This document shows positions 7,337-16,572 of a stretch of DNA of 41,089 nucleotides, in pieces. Both the position numbers and the translations under genes were made by a program. Every line of letters begins with the position of its first letter. Positions within the stretch are counted from its first letter, which is position 1. The stretch spans positions 1 through 41,089 of the forward strand of contig JASLOA010000056.1 of the NCBI GenBank assembly GCA_030745755.1. The letters run 5' to 3'. The notes beneath the pieces are model-generated. The model saw only the letters and a list, made by a program, of their open reading frames with translations. It searched no databases and was not told the origin of the DNA. Source of the stretch: Kiritimatiellia bacterium. Its GTDB lineage: Bacteria; Verrucomicrobiota; Kiritimatiellia; UBA8416; JABMPJ01.

Positions 7337-8107
7337 ATGAAGCTAGCTGTAACGGGAAAAGGTGGTGTGGGGAAAACCACCCTTTCGGCACTGCTCGCCC
7401 GTGCGCTACACCACCAGGGACACAGCGTCTTCTGTATAGATGCCGACCCCGACTCCAACCTGGCCGCCACCTTGGGCTGCGCCGAATGGGAGCGCATTCG
7501 ACCCCTCGTCGACCTCAAGGCTCTGATCGAAGAGCGGACCGGTGTCAAGCCCGGCACAACAGGCGGTATGTTCCGACTGAACCCGGAGGTCTCCGACATC
7601 CCGGCCAGTTACGGCGTTGATATTGACGGGGTAAGGGTCTTGGTTGCCGGCGCCGTCAAGAAGGGCGGGTCCGGCTGCTATTGTCCCGAAAACGCACTGC
7701 TGCACGCACTGATTTCGCATGTGCTCCTCGATCCGGGCTCTGCGCTGGTTCTCGACATGGAGGCCGGTGTCGAGCACCTGGGGCGCGGGACAGTCAGTAA
7801 CGTTGATGCCCTGCTGGTGGTCGTCAACCCCGGGCGGCGCAGCATTGAGACCGCACTTCGCATACGCAGGATGGCAGCAGACATCGGACTGGAGCAGGTC
7901 GCCGTCGTGGCCAACCGGGTTCGGACACCGGCCGATGAAGCCTTTATACGAGATGCGCTCCCCAACCTGCCCGTCCTCGGCGTGCTGCCCGAAGACGAAA
8001 CCCTCCTCGCTGCCGATTGCACAGGACAGGGCGTGCCCACTGCAGAGGGTGCGACCGGACAGGCCATCTCCGCTTTACTCACTGAATTGAGCCGCTTGGT
8101 TAACTGA
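7337..8107 (+). CDS. cooC: CO dehydrogenase nickel-insertion ATPase CooC
   Basis: ATG 7337 gives 256 residues starting MKLAVTGKGGVGKTT, a MinD/ParA-type deviant Walker A loop at residues 7-15. The frame is open much further upstream, but the family starts directly at this strand. The DADPDSNLA segment and the metal-binding CxC pair (Cys114, Cys116 in SGCYCPENALL) are hallmarks of CooC, which dimerises through this CxC and loads Ni into the C-cluster of CO dehydrogenase using ATP. The motif LVLDMEAGVEHLGRGT is the Walker B/switch region. The gene lies 15 bp before cooS, as expected for a dedicated maturation factor. A paralogue (AcsF) is found later in the operon. Confidence 0.95.
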   Translation: MKLAVTGKGGVGKTTLSALLARALHHQGHSVFCIDADPDSNLAATLGCAEWERIRPLVDLKALIEERTGVKPGTTGGMFRLNPEVSDIPASYGVDIDGVRVLVAGAVKKGGSGCYCPENALLHALISHVLLDPGSALVLDMEAGVEHLGRGTVSNVDALLVVVNPGRRSIETALRIRRMAADIGLEQVAVVANRVRTPADEAFIRDALPNLPVLGVLPEDETLLAADCTGQGVPTAEGATGQAISALLTELSRLVN

Positions 8108-8122
8108 AGAAAGAAGCTCGTC

Positions 8123-10150
8123 ATGACAGAAGAAATGAGACGCACGGTAGACCCCGCCGCCGAAGCCCTGATGGACAAGGCCGGCGATAGTGAGATCGGG
8201 ACCGCCTATGACCGGCACGTGTCGCAAGGCAAGCGCTGTACCTTTGGTGAAAAGGGCGTGTGCTGTCGAATCTGCGAGATGGGTCCTTGCCGGATCAGTC
8301 CCAAGAATCCACGCGGCATCTGTGGGGCCGACGCCGCTACGGTCGCCTCGCGACATCTGATCCGCCAGGTAGCTGCCGGAACGGCGGCCCATGCCGACCA
8401 CGGCCATGACATCGTGAAGGTCCTGCTCATGACGGCGCGCGGCGAGTCACAGGGCTACGAGATCAAGAGTGAGCGCCGTCTGCACGAAGTCGCCAAAGAA
8501 TGGGATATCGAGACCGAAGGGCGTACGAAAGAAGCGATTGCCGAAGAACTGGCACTGGCCGCCATGGCCCAGTTCAACAACCTGGATGGTGAGATTCACT
8601 ATCCGGCGGCGCGCGCACCCGAAGCCACCGTCAAGAACTGGCGCGCACATGGCCTCATCCCGGTGGGTGTCGAGCATGAGATCGTTGAAACGCTCCACCG
8701 CACGCACGAAGGCGTGGATGCCGATTACGTGAACATCCTGAAGCACGGTCTGCGCACCTCGATGGGCGACGGTTGGGCCGGCGCCATGCTGGCCACGGAC
8801 ATCGGTGACATCCTGTTCGGCACCCCCGAACCGGTACGCAGCGAAGTCAATCTCGGCGTTCTGAAGCAGGACCATGTTAACATTGTCGTGCACGGCCACG
8901 AGCCCACCCTCTCGGAGATGGTCGTGGCAGCCAGCCGTGACCCGGAGCTGCTGGAATTGGCCAAGAGCAAGGGCGCCGACGGCATTCTGGTCGGGGGCAT
9001 CTGCTGCACCGCCAACGAAATCCTGATGCGCCAGGGCGCACCTGTGGTCGGCAATTTCCTGCACCAGGAGCTCGCCATCGCCACGGGGGCAGTCGACGTC
9101 ATGCTCGTCGACGTGCAGTGCATCATCCCGGCCGTGATCGAGCACGCGGGCCGTTTCCACACCAAGGTCATCACGACAAGCAAGAAGGCACACATCCGCG
9201 GGGCCGAGCATGTGCAGTTTCACGAAGACAAGGCCTTCGACATCGCAAAGGAGATCGTGCGACGGGCCGTCGAGAACTACCCGAACCGGGGACCGGTTGA
9301 TATTCCCGAACATAAGAACGACTTGGTGGCCGGCTTCACCGTCGCCAACACGTTCACCCACCTGGGCGGCCGATATCGGTCGAGCTTCCGCCCGCTGAAT
9401 GATGCGATCATCTCGGGCCGCCTGCGCGGCGTGGCCGCTGTGATCGGGTGCAATACGGTCAAGAAGACCCAGGACGACAGTCACCTCAGGATGGTGAAGG
9501 AGTTCCTCAAACATGATGTGCTCGTGATCATGACCGGCTGTGCGGCCACGGCCTGTGCCAAGGTTGGGCTGCTACAGCCGGAGTCCGCCAGGGAATACGC
9601 AGGAGAAGGGCTGCAGGAGATCTGCGAAGCGGTCGGCATCCCCCCTGTTCTGCACTTTGGGTCGTGCGTGGACAACAGCCGCATTCTCGTGGCGCTCTGC
9701 GAAATGATCAAAGAGGGCGGCCTGGGTGAGAAGCTCTCAGACCTCCCGATTGCCGGGGCCGCACCCGAAGCGATGTGTGAGAAAGCTATCGCGATCGGGT
9801 TCTATTGCGTCACCTCCGGCGCTTTCGTGAACTACGCCCCCGTGATGCGTATCGAAGGCAGCGACGAAGTGGTTAAGTTCCTCACCGAGGACGTTGAAGA
9901 GATTACAGGCGGAAAGTTCAGCTTTGAGGAGGACCCGGTCAAGGCCGCGCACCTGATGATGGAGCACATGGAACGGAAACGGGCCGACCTGAAGTTGCGA
10001 CCGTTGATGTACGACACCCCATTCCTGAAGCAGGAGGAGAAAGAGCCCGCCGCACCTCCACCTGAACGCGTCATGGTGGCCGATTCGGACGATATGGAAG
10101 CATTTGCGGGGCTGCCGCCCAGTCACCACTGTGGAGGAAAACAACCCTAG
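8123..10150 (+). CDS. cooS: Anaerobic Ni-Fe CO dehydrogenase catalytic subunit
   Basis: A 675-residue CODH (also named AcsA) that reversibly oxidises CO to CO2. The ligands of the D- and B-clusters are Cys39, 47, 48, 51, 56 and 67, close to the positions in Carboxydothermus CooS. The Ni-containing C-cluster ligands are all visible: His in VHGHEP, Cys in GGICCTANE, Cys in DVQCIIP, Cys in IGCNTVKK, Cys in MTGCAATAC and Cys in FGSCVDNSR. The length is slightly above the usual 630-650, because of a proline- and acid-rich extension after residue 640. It lies between cooC and acsB; with AcsB it forms the bifunctional CODH/ACS, in which CO travels through an internal tunnel. Confidence 0.97.
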   Translation: MTEEMRRTVDPAAEALMDKAGDSEIGTAYDRHVSQGKRCTFGEKGVCCRICEMGPCRISPKNPRGICGADAATVASRHLIRQVAAGTAAHADHGHDIVKVLLMTARGESQGYEIKSERRLHEVAKEWDIETEGRTKEAIAEELALAAMAQFNNLDGEIHYPAARAPEATVKNWRAHGLIPVGVEHEIVETLHRTHEGVDADYVNILKHGLRTSMGDGWAGAMLATDIGDILFGTPEPVRSEVNLGVLKQDHVNIVVHGHEPTLSEMVVAASRDPELLELAKSKGADGILVGGICCTANEILMRQGAPVVGNFLHQELAIATGAVDVMLVDVQCIIPAVIEHAGRFHTKVITTSKKAHIRGAEHVQFHEDKAFDIAKEIVRRAVENYPNRGPVDIPEHKNDLVAGFTVANTFTHLGGRYRSSFRPLNDAIISGRLRGVAAVIGCNTVKKTQDDSHLRMVKEFLKHDVLVIMTGCAATACAKVGLLQPESAREYAGEGLQEICEAVGIPPVLHFGSCVDNSRILVALCEMIKEGGLGEKLSDLPIAGAAPEAMCEKAIAIGFYCVTSGAFVNYAPVMRIEGSDEVVKFLTEDVEEITGGKFSFEEDPVKAAHLMMEHMERKRADLKLRPLMYDTPFLKQEEKEPAAPPPERVMVADSDDMEAFAGLPPSHHCGGKQP

Positions 10151-10194
10151 CCCTGCTGGGGGTCACAATAGTCTGTCTTTAGGAGGAGGTTACT

Positions 10195-12372
10195 ATGTCC
10201 AAGATCATTGCCGGCGCAGCGATACGCGGGGCGCACGAGATCGTCAGTCAAGCTGAAGCCATGTTCGAACGTGCTCGCCAGGAGAAAAGCGAGGACACGA
10301 AGATCGAATTCCCCGATACGGCCTACTACCTGCCCATGGCCTATGCCCTGATGGAATTGAAGATTGAAACAGTCGGCCAGCTCAAGCCCGTGCTGGAGCA
10401 TGCGAGGGATCTCCTCGCACCCATCCCGGCCGACGACCTGTGGTTCCCCTACCTCGGCCATGCCCTCGATTCGGGTATCGCGACGCTCCTGGCCGAGGAG
10501 ATCATCTGCGCCGGGCGCTATCTCTTCGAGGAAGAGCCGCAGGATGGCTGCAACGGGTTCTTCACCGACACCATCCTCCGCACGCTCGGCATCCAGCTCG
10601 TGGATGGCCGCATGCCGGGCTTCGCCGCTATTCTCGGCGCTGCCCCGACCAACGAGATTGCCGTGAACATCGTGCGCGAGCTGCAGAAACGCCAGATCAT
10701 GGTGTTCGCCGGTTCGTCGACCGATGGCGTGAGCATCATCGACCAGCTTGAGGCCGAGAATGTCGAGATGGGATGGGACACCTACATTGTGCCGTTCGGC
10801 CGTGATACGATCTCGACGATCTATCCGTTGAACTGGGCAATGCGGGCCGCGATGACATTCGGCGGCATCGATCCGGGCAAAGCGCGCGACTGCCTGATGT
10901 ACTGCAAGAACCGGGTGTTCGCGTTTGCCGTGGCGTTGGGCGAAGTGGATGACTTCAAGTATGCCACCGCCGCCGGCGCCATCAACATGGGCTTCCCCGC
11001 CATCGCCGACACGGAAATCCCGGAGATTCTCCCCACCGGAATCTGCACGTACGAACACGTCGTGCATGAACTGGACCACGACAACATTGTGCCGCGCTGC
11101 ATCGAAGTACGCGGGGTCAAAGTCACGGTTTCCGAAGTCGATATCCCGGTCTCCTTCTCGGCCGCATTCGAAGGCGAGCGCGTCCGCAAGGAGGACATGC
11201 AACTGCAGTTCGGCGGCAAATACTCCGATGCGTTTGAGTTCGTTCACATGCGCGAAATGGACGATGTGGAGGACGGCAAGGTTGAAGTCATCGGCCCGGA
11301 CGTGGAGTCGGTCGAGCTGGGCGACGCGCTGCCACTTGGCCTGTACATCGAAGTGGCCGGCCGCGAAATGCAGCAGGACTTCGAATCGATCCTGGAGCGC
11401 CAGGTTCACCACTTCATCAACTACGCCATGGGGGCGTTTCATATGGGGCAGCGCGACCTCATCTGGGTACGTATCAGCAAGGATGCGTTCGAGGCCGGGT
11501 TCCGGCTCAAACACTTCGGCACCATCCTCCATGCCCGGATTCATGATGTCTACGGCAAGATTGTGGACAAGGTGCAGGTCACGGTCATCTCCGACCCGGC
11601 CAAGGTTAAGGAACTGATGGGCGAAGCGAAAGTGTCCTACGCGGAGCGCGATGCCCGTGTATCCGATATGACCGACGAGAGTGTCGAGGAGTTCTACTCC
11701 TGTTCGCTGTGCCAGTCCTTCGCCCCCAACCATATCTGCGTCATCAGCCCCGAACGCCTCGGGCTGTGCGGCGCCTACAACTGGCTGGACGGCAAGGCCG
11801 CCTACCAGATCGATCCGTCGGGTGGGAACCAGCCCATCCTGAAGGGCAAGCTGATCGACCAGGATGCCGGCATCTGGGAAGGCATCAACGAATTCGTCTA
11901 CAACAACTCCAACCGCACAATCGACAACGTCAGCATCTACTCCGTGATCCAGGCGCCGATGACCTCGTGCGGCTGCTTCGAGTGCATCCTCGCGTTGGTT
12001 CCGGAGGCCAATGGCTTCATGATCGTTAACCGGGAGTTCCCGGGTGAGACGCCTTGCGGCATGAAGTTCTCGACCCTGGCCGGCTGCGTCGGGGGCGGCA
12101 ACCAGACGCCCGGCTTCCTCGGCGTAGGCCGTCTCTACGTGCTTAGCCGGAAGTTCCTGTACGGTGACGGCGGTTTGAAGCGGCTGGTGTGGATGCCCAA
12201 GGAATTGAAGAGCTTCTTTGCAGAGCGTTTTATCGAGCGCGCCACGGAAGAGGGCGTGCCGGACCTGATGGACAAGATCGCCGATGAGACCGTGGCCACC
12301 ACCGGCGAGGAACTTGTGGAGTACCTGACGAAGACCGGACATCCGGCCCTCGAGATGGAGGCGGTATTCTAG
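10195..12372 (+). CDS. acsB: CO-methylating acetyl-CoA synthase (alpha subunit)
   Basis: A 725-residue bacterial-length ACS that joins CO, a methyl group from the corrinoid protein and CoA into acetyl-CoA, or runs in reverse. A-cluster ligands are in place: Cys503, Cys506, Cys515 and Cys525 (SCSLC, HIC and GLCGAYNW) hold the Fe4S4 cube, and Cys592-Gly593-Cys594 (SCGCFE) binds the distal nickel. They sit three residues before the Moorella numbering (506, 509, 518, 528, 595-597), so the protein is collinear. The N-terminal domain, which contacts CODH in the bifunctional complex, is present, so this is not the short archaeal form. AGGAGG precedes ATG 10195. The next gene, acsC, is 161 bp away across a palindromic repeat. 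Confidence 0.97.
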   Translation: MSKIIAGAAIRGAHEIVSQAEAMFERARQEKSEDTKIEFPDTAYYLPMAYALMELKIETVGQLKPVLEHARDLLAPIPADDLWFPYLGHALDSGIATLLAEEIICAGRYLFEEEPQDGCNGFFTDTILRTLGIQLVDGRMPGFAAILGAAPTNEIAVNIVRELQKRQIMVFAGSSTDGVSIIDQLEAENVEMGWDTYIVPFGRDTISTIYPLNWAMRAAMTFGGIDPGKARDCLMYCKNRVFAFAVALGEVDDFKYATAAGAINMGFPAIADTEIPEILPTGICTYEHVVHELDHDNIVPRCIEVRGVKVTVSEVDIPVSFSAAFEGERVRKEDMQLQFGGKYSDAFEFVHMREMDDVEDGKVEVIGPDVESVELGDALPLGLYIEVAGREMQQDFESILERQVHHFINYAMGAFHMGQRDLIWVRISKDAFEAGFRLKHFGTILHARIHDVYGKIVDKVQVTVISDPAKVKELMGEAKVSYAERDARVSDMTDESVEEFYSCSLCQSFAPNHICVISPERLGLCGAYNWLDGKAAYQIDPSGGNQPILKGKLIDQDAGIWEGINEFVYNNSNRTIDNVSIYSVIQAPMTSCGCFECILALVPEANGFMIVNREFPGETPCGMKFSTLAGCVGGGNQTPGFLGVGRLYVLSRKFLYGDGGLKRLVWMPKELKSFFAERFIERATEEGVPDLMDKIADETVATTGEELVEYLTKTGHPALEMEAVF

Positions 12373-12414
12373 GGTCCTGTCACATGAGCAAGCTTTCAAG
12401 ACACGTAAGTCTCT

Positions 12415-12485
12415 GTCACTCCGAGCGAAGCGGCAATCTCAGACCCATGTCCGGGCAGAGATCCCTCGACTTCGCTCGGGATGAT
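12415..12485. repeat. Imperfect inverted repeat, family R, copy 2 (inside the acs operon)
   Basis: GTCACTCCGAGC and GCTCGGGATGAT form inverted ends about 70 bp apart, with the motif GAGATCCCTCGACTTCGC inside. It occupies most of the acsB-acsC gap, the only sizeable spacer within the CODH/ACS operon. A folded hairpin here could affect mRNA stability or the ratio of ACS to corrinoid protein. Confidence 0.75.
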
Positions 12486-12533
12486 GCACGAACTATGCCA
12501 GCGCAACTATAATACAGAACAAAGGAGATCACT

Positions 12534-13874
12534 ATGGCACTCAAAGCACTCGATATCTTCAAGCTGCTGCCCAAAACCAACTGCAAGGAGTGTGGCTGCC
12601 CGACCTGCCTGGCCTTCGCCATGAAGCTGGCACAGAAACAGGCCAGTCTCGACGACTGCCCCACTGCCAGCGATGACGCCAAGGCGCAACTGGAAGGCGC
12701 TGCCGCGCCCCCCATCCAGCTTGTGACCATCGGCGCCGGACCGAAAAAGGTCCAGGTCGGCAACGAAACCGTCATGTTCCGACATGACGAGACCTTCCAC
12801 CATCCGCCCGGAATCGGCACCATCATTCCGGACAACCTCGACGATGCCGCGCTGACAGAACGCGTGGCTGCGGCCGGCAAGCTGCAGTTTCACCGTGTCG
12901 GCACCGATATCGGCATCACGGTTGTGGGAGTCGAGAACGTCAGCGGCGACAGCGCGACGTTTGCCGCCACCGTGGAGCGCGTCAAAACGTTGGGGTTACC
13001 CATGGTACTCATGGCTCAGGGCGCCGACCAAGTCGCCGCAGCCCTGGGCGTCTGCGCCGATGAGCGCCCCCTGATCCATGCGGCAACCGCGGACACCTGC
13101 GATGCCTTCGCCGCGCTGGCCGCCGAGAAGACCTGCCCGCTCGTCGTGTCGGCCGACACGCTCGAGGGGCTCGCCGAGCTGACCGAGAAGGCCAAGGCCG
13201 CCGGTGTGGAAGAACTGATGATGACCCTCACCGGCGCGAGCACGCCAGGCGAACTGGACGCCCTCACCTCCGCCCGTCAGCTTGCCACGAGGAAGGGCAT
13301 GCGCAGCCTGGGCTACCCCTGCCTAGTCACCAGTACCGACGAGGATGTGTACCGCAACGTCGGCAAGGCGAGTACGTTCGTGGCCAAGTATGCGGGCGTA
13401 GTGCTCACCAGCCTGTACCAGCCCGAGCATATCCTGCCACTGCTCACCGTGAGCCAGAATATCTACACCGACCCGCGCAAGCCCATCCAGGTTGAGCCCA
13501 AGCTCTACGAGGTGGGGGCCGTCACGCCCGAGTCGCCACTGCTGTTTACCACGAACTTCTCCCTGACCTACTACACGGTTGAGGGCGAGGTCGAGGCCAG
13601 CCGCGTGCCGGCGTATATCGGCGTAATCGATACGGAAGGCACCTCCGTGCTGACCGCATTTGCGGCCGACAAACTGACGTCGGGCGAGGTCGCCGAGTTC
13701 CTCAACTCCGAGACGGTTACCAGCAAGGTCTCACACAAGAAAGTCATCATTCCGGGGTATGTCTCGGTCATGAGCGGCGCCATCAAGGAAGATTCCGGAT
13801 GGGAAGTGCTGGTAGGCCCGCGCGAGGCCAGCGGCATCTCGAAATACCTCAAGACGGTCTGGCCGGCTGCGTGA
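12534..13874 (+). CDS. acsC: Corrinoid iron-sulfur protein, large (gamma) subunit
   Basis: A 446-residue CFeSP gamma subunit, which with AcsD carries the methyl group on cob(III)amide between the AcsE methyltransferase and ACS. The N-terminal domain has the Fe4S4 motif Cys17, Cys20, Cys25 and Cys42 (NCKECGCPTC, then DDCP). This cluster mediates reductive reactivation of the cobalt. The middle is a TIM-barrel-like domain (HHPPGIGTIIPDNLDD onwards), and the C-terminal part binds the corrinoid base-off. The start at 12534 follows AAAGGAG. The stop TGA 13872-13874 overlaps the GTG start of acsV (13871), so translation of the two is coupled. Confidence 0.96.
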   Translation: MALKALDIFKLLPKTNCKECGCPTCLAFAMKLAQKQASLDDCPTASDDAKAQLEGAAAPPIQLVTIGAGPKKVQVGNETVMFRHDETFHHPPGIGTIIPDNLDDAALTERVAAAGKLQFHRVGTDIGITVVGVENVSGDSATFAATVERVKTLGLPMVLMAQGADQVAAALGVCADERPLIHAATADTCDAFAALAAEKTCPLVVSADTLEGLAELTEKAKAAGVEELMMTLTGASTPGELDALTSARQLATRKGMRSLGYPCLVTSTDEDVYRNVGKASTFVAKYAGVVLTSLYQPEHILPLLTVSQNIYTDPRKPIQVEPKLYEVGAVTPESPLLFTTNFSLTYYTVEGEVEASRVPAYIGVIDTEGTSVLTAFAADKLTSGEVAEFLNSETVTSKVSHKKVIIPGYVSVMSGAIKEDSGWEVLVGPREASGISKYLKTVWPAA

Positions 13875-15811
13875 AGACCTACACCATCACATTTCTCCCC
13901 GAGGGGAAGACGATTCCCGCGGCCCGCGGTAAGAGCCTGCTTGAGGCCGCCCAGGCGGCGGGGATCCCCATCAATAACATCTGCGGGGGGGAAGGTGTGT
14001 GCGGCAAGTGCCGCGTGACGGTCAAGTCGGGCAAGGTCACCGCCCAGCCCACCATGTTCCTCACGCGCCGCGAGATCCAGCGCGGCGAAGCCCTGGCCTG
14101 CCAGACCTACGTGGATGGCGATGCCGTTGTGGAAGTGCCGCTGGAGTCGCGGCTCGGGGGCGTACCCCAGCTGGCGTCGGCGGACGCGGTCCGCTTCGGG
14201 CGGGTGATGCCCAGCGCAGAGGGCGGCCCCGCGCCCTTTGCCTATCGCCCCCTCAGCATGAAGCTGGCGTTACAGCTGTCCCCGCCGACCATCGAAGACA
14301 ACATCTCCGACGAAGAGCGCCTCTACCGGGCCATTCGTCAACAGGTGGACCAACCGATCATGCAGACCGGGCTCAACGTACTGCGGCGGCTCCCCGGCCT
14401 GCTGCGCGAGAACCACTGGTGCGTCACAGTCATCCTGGGATGGCGCCAGGGCACCGCGGAGATCGTCGACATCGAACCGGGCGACACCTCCGCCACCAAC
14501 CTGGGCGTGGCCGTTGACATCGGCACCACCACGGTGGTTGCGCACCTCGTGAACCTGGTCACCTCCGAAACCCTTTCCACCCGCGCCAAGTATAACTCGC
14601 AGGCATCCTTCGGCGACGACGTCATCGCCCGCATCATGTGCGCCACGACGCCCGAGCGACGCCGGGGCCTGCGCGAGCTTCTGGTCGACGATATCAACGA
14701 TCTGATCACGGCCCTGATCGTGGATGCCGAGGCCAGGCTCAGCGATGTGACCTATGTGGTCGGCGCCGGCAATACCACCATGATTCATCTGCTCTATGGC
14801 CTCGACCCGGCCCATATCCGCCGCGACCCCTACGTGCCCTGCGCCTCCTCGCCGCCCGTCGTTCGGGCATCCGAAGTGGGGATCGGCATCCATAAGCGCG
14901 GTCTGCTCGCGGTCGTGCCGTCGGTCGCCAGTTATGTCGGAGGCGACGTCGTCGCCGACGTGCTCGTGTCGGGCATGACCACATCGGAAGATCTCTCACT
15001 CCTGATCGACCTGGGCACCAATGGCGAGCTCGTCCTCGGGAATGAGTCCTGGACGGTCTGCTGTTCCGCCTCGGCCGGGCCGGCCTTCGAGGGAGGCGGC
15101 ATCAACTGCGGGATGCGCGCCACGAGCGGGGCCATTGAGCACATCCGGCTCGAACCCGGCGGCAATGTCAAGTCCTGCGATGTCGTGGGGGGCGGCAAGC
15201 CGCTTGGCATCTGTGGCTCGGGCCTGATCGATGCCGTGGGTGAGCTTCTGCAGGCTGGCTGTATCGACCGGCGGGGCCGCTTCGTGAAGGATGGCTGCGG
15301 GTCAGACCTGCGTCCCAATGAGGCGGACGACCTGGAGTTTGTTCTGTTTTCCGGCGAAGAGACCGCGTTGGGTCGCGACATCGTGCTGTCGGAAGCCGAC
15401 ATCAGCAACCTGATCCATACCAAGGGCTCCATCTACATGGGGGCGGAGTGTCTGTTGGATTACATGGGGCTCTCGTTCGACGACCTGAAGAACATCTATA
15501 TTGCCGGCGGATTCGGGAACTACCTGGATATTCGCTGCGCCATCAACGTTGGCCTGCTGCCCGATATCGATCCCGACTGCTTCCATTTTGTGGGGAACGG
15601 ATCGGTCCAGGGCGCCAAGATGAGCCTGCTTTCGGTTGACGCCATGCACGTTATGAGCGATGCCATCGCGTCGGCCATGATGCATATTGAGCTGAGTACG
15701 CACCACCGCTACATGAACGAGTACAGCTCCTGCCTCTTTCTGCCGCACACAGACATCGATAAGTTTCCATCCGTTCACAACATCGAGAGGGAGGTATGCA
15801 CATGCCAATGA
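13871..15811 (+). CDS. acsV: Reductive activator of the corrinoid Fe-S protein (RACo, AcsV; DUF4445)
   Basis: The start is GTG 13871 overlapping the acsC stop; the frame reads upstream, but only from here does the ferredoxin fold begin. The 646-residue protein has an N-terminal plant-type 2Fe-2S ferredoxin domain with Cys38, Cys44, Cys47 and Cys77 (NICGGEGVCGKC and ALACQT), a linker, and an ASKHA ATPase domain starting at AVDIGTTTVVAHL near residue 213. The second ATPase motif is DLGTNGELVLG, and the conserved GAGNTTMIHLL, GGGINCGMRA and IYIAGGFGNYL elements follow. RACo uses ATP to drive electrons uphill to Co(II) of the corrinoid protein after accidental oxidation. The location between acsC and acsF matches other acetogen-type clusters. 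Confidence 0.94.
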   Translation: MKTYTITFLPEGKTIPAARGKSLLEAAQAAGIPINNICGGEGVCGKCRVTVKSGKVTAQPTMFLTRREIQRGEALACQTYVDGDAVVEVPLESRLGGVPQLASADAVRFGRVMPSAEGGPAPFAYRPLSMKLALQLSPPTIEDNISDEERLYRAIRQQVDQPIMQTGLNVLRRLPGLLRENHWCVTVILGWRQGTAEIVDIEPGDTSATNLGVAVDIGTTTVVAHLVNLVTSETLSTRAKYNSQASFGDDVIARIMCATTPERRRGLRELLVDDINDLITALIVDAEARLSDVTYVVGAGNTTMIHLLYGLDPAHIRRDPYVPCASSPPVVRASEVGIGIHKRGLLAVVPSVASYVGGDVVADVLVSGMTTSEDLSLLIDLGTNGELVLGNESWTVCCSASAGPAFEGGGINCGMRATSGAIEHIRLEPGGNVKSCDVVGGGKPLGICGSGLIDAVGELLQAGCIDRRGRFVKDGCGSDLRPNEADDLEFVLFSGEETALGRDIVLSEADISNLIHTKGSIYMGAECLLDYMGLSFDDLKNIYIAGGFGNYLDIRCAINVGLLPDIDPDCFHFVGNGSVQGAKMSLLSVDAMHVMSDAIASAMMHIELSTHHRYMNEYSSCLFLPHTDIDKFPSVHNIEREVCTCQ

Positions 15812-16572
15812 GAATTGCCATCGCAGGCAAAGGAGGAACCGGAAAGACCACGATTGCCGCACTGCTGTGCCGCAGCCTGGTCAAAACGAATGGAGTTAAA
15901 CCGCTGCTGGCGGTTGATGCGGATCCGAACAGCTGTCTTCACGAACGGCTCGGCATTACACCATCGGAGACGATCGGTGAACTCAGGGAACAGCTACGGG
16001 CTGAGCCGGACAAGATCCCGGCAGGCATCTCGAAGACCGAGTGGATCGAGCGCCTGATCAGCGAGGAAGTGGCTGAATCGGTCGGCTTCGACCTCATTAC
16101 CATGGGGCGCCAGGAAGGCCCGGACTGCTACTGCTACATCAACAACCTTCTGCGCTCATGCCTCGACAAGATCGGGCAGCATTACAAGGCCGTCGTGATC
16201 GATAACGAAGCCGGGCTGGAGCATCTGAGCCGCCGCTCGAACGGCAAGGTCGAAGCGCTTCTCGTGGTCTGTCAACCCACCGTCATCGGCGCCCGCACCG
16301 CGATGCGCATCCTGGAGCTTATCGACAGCCTGAGTCTCGATATCGGCAAAGCCTATCTCGTTCTGAACGGCTGCGATGGGGAGATTCCCGAATCGCTGCA
16401 GGCCCTGTTCGATGAAACGAAGCTGGAGGTGCTCGCCAGGATCCCGACGGATCAGCAGGTGTTCGATTGCGAAATGGAGTCCAAGTCGCTCCTGGATCTG
16501 ACAGCCGAGTCCACGGCAGCGGCAACGGTAGATGCTATGGTGTCCAAGCTCTTAGAGGAGGCAAAGCAATGA
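15802..16572 (+). CDS. acsF: ACS/CODH maturation ATPase (AcsF, CooC-like)
   Basis: A second CooC-type ATPase of 256 residues. ATGs occur at 15796, 15802 and 15808; I chose 15802 because it lies 7 nt after GGAGG. The one at 15808 would form an ATGA overlap with the acsV stop and is also plausible. The Walker A loop is AIAGKGGTGKTT; VDADPNSCLHE follows, and the CxC metal site is Cys109 and Cys111 (GPDCYCYINN). Its position among the corrinoid genes suggests the AcsF role (nickel loading of ACS), with the first ATPase at 7337 as CooC, but their targets cannot be told apart from sequence. The stop overlaps the acsD start (ATGA). Confidence 0.88.
   Translation: MPMRIAIAGKGGTGKTTIAALLCRSLVKTNGVKPLLAVDADPNSCLHERLGITPSETIGELREQLRAEPDKIPAGISKTEWIERLISEEVAESVGFDLITMGRQEGPDCYCYINNLLRSCLDKIGQHYKAVVIDNEAGLEHLSRRSNGKVEALLVVCQPTVIGARTAMRILELIDSLSLDIGKAYLVLNGCDGEIPESLQALFDETKLEVLARIPTDQQVFDCEMESKSLLDLTAESTAAATVDAMVSKLLEEAKQ

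Noticed and set aside
8447..9514. Antisense frame over cooS
   Set aside because: cooS has all its metal ligands in the plus frame; the reverse frame has no RBS or family motifs.
10147..12399. 750-codon open frame antisense to acsB
   Set aside because: acsB on the plus strand has the full set of ACS motifs. The antisense frame is a by-product of GC-rich codon use and reads as histidine/valine-rich text with no family match.
13799..13870. Longer start for AcsV inside acsC
   Set aside because: The ferredoxin fold begins at GTG 13871, which also overlaps the acsC stop in the usual coupled fashion.
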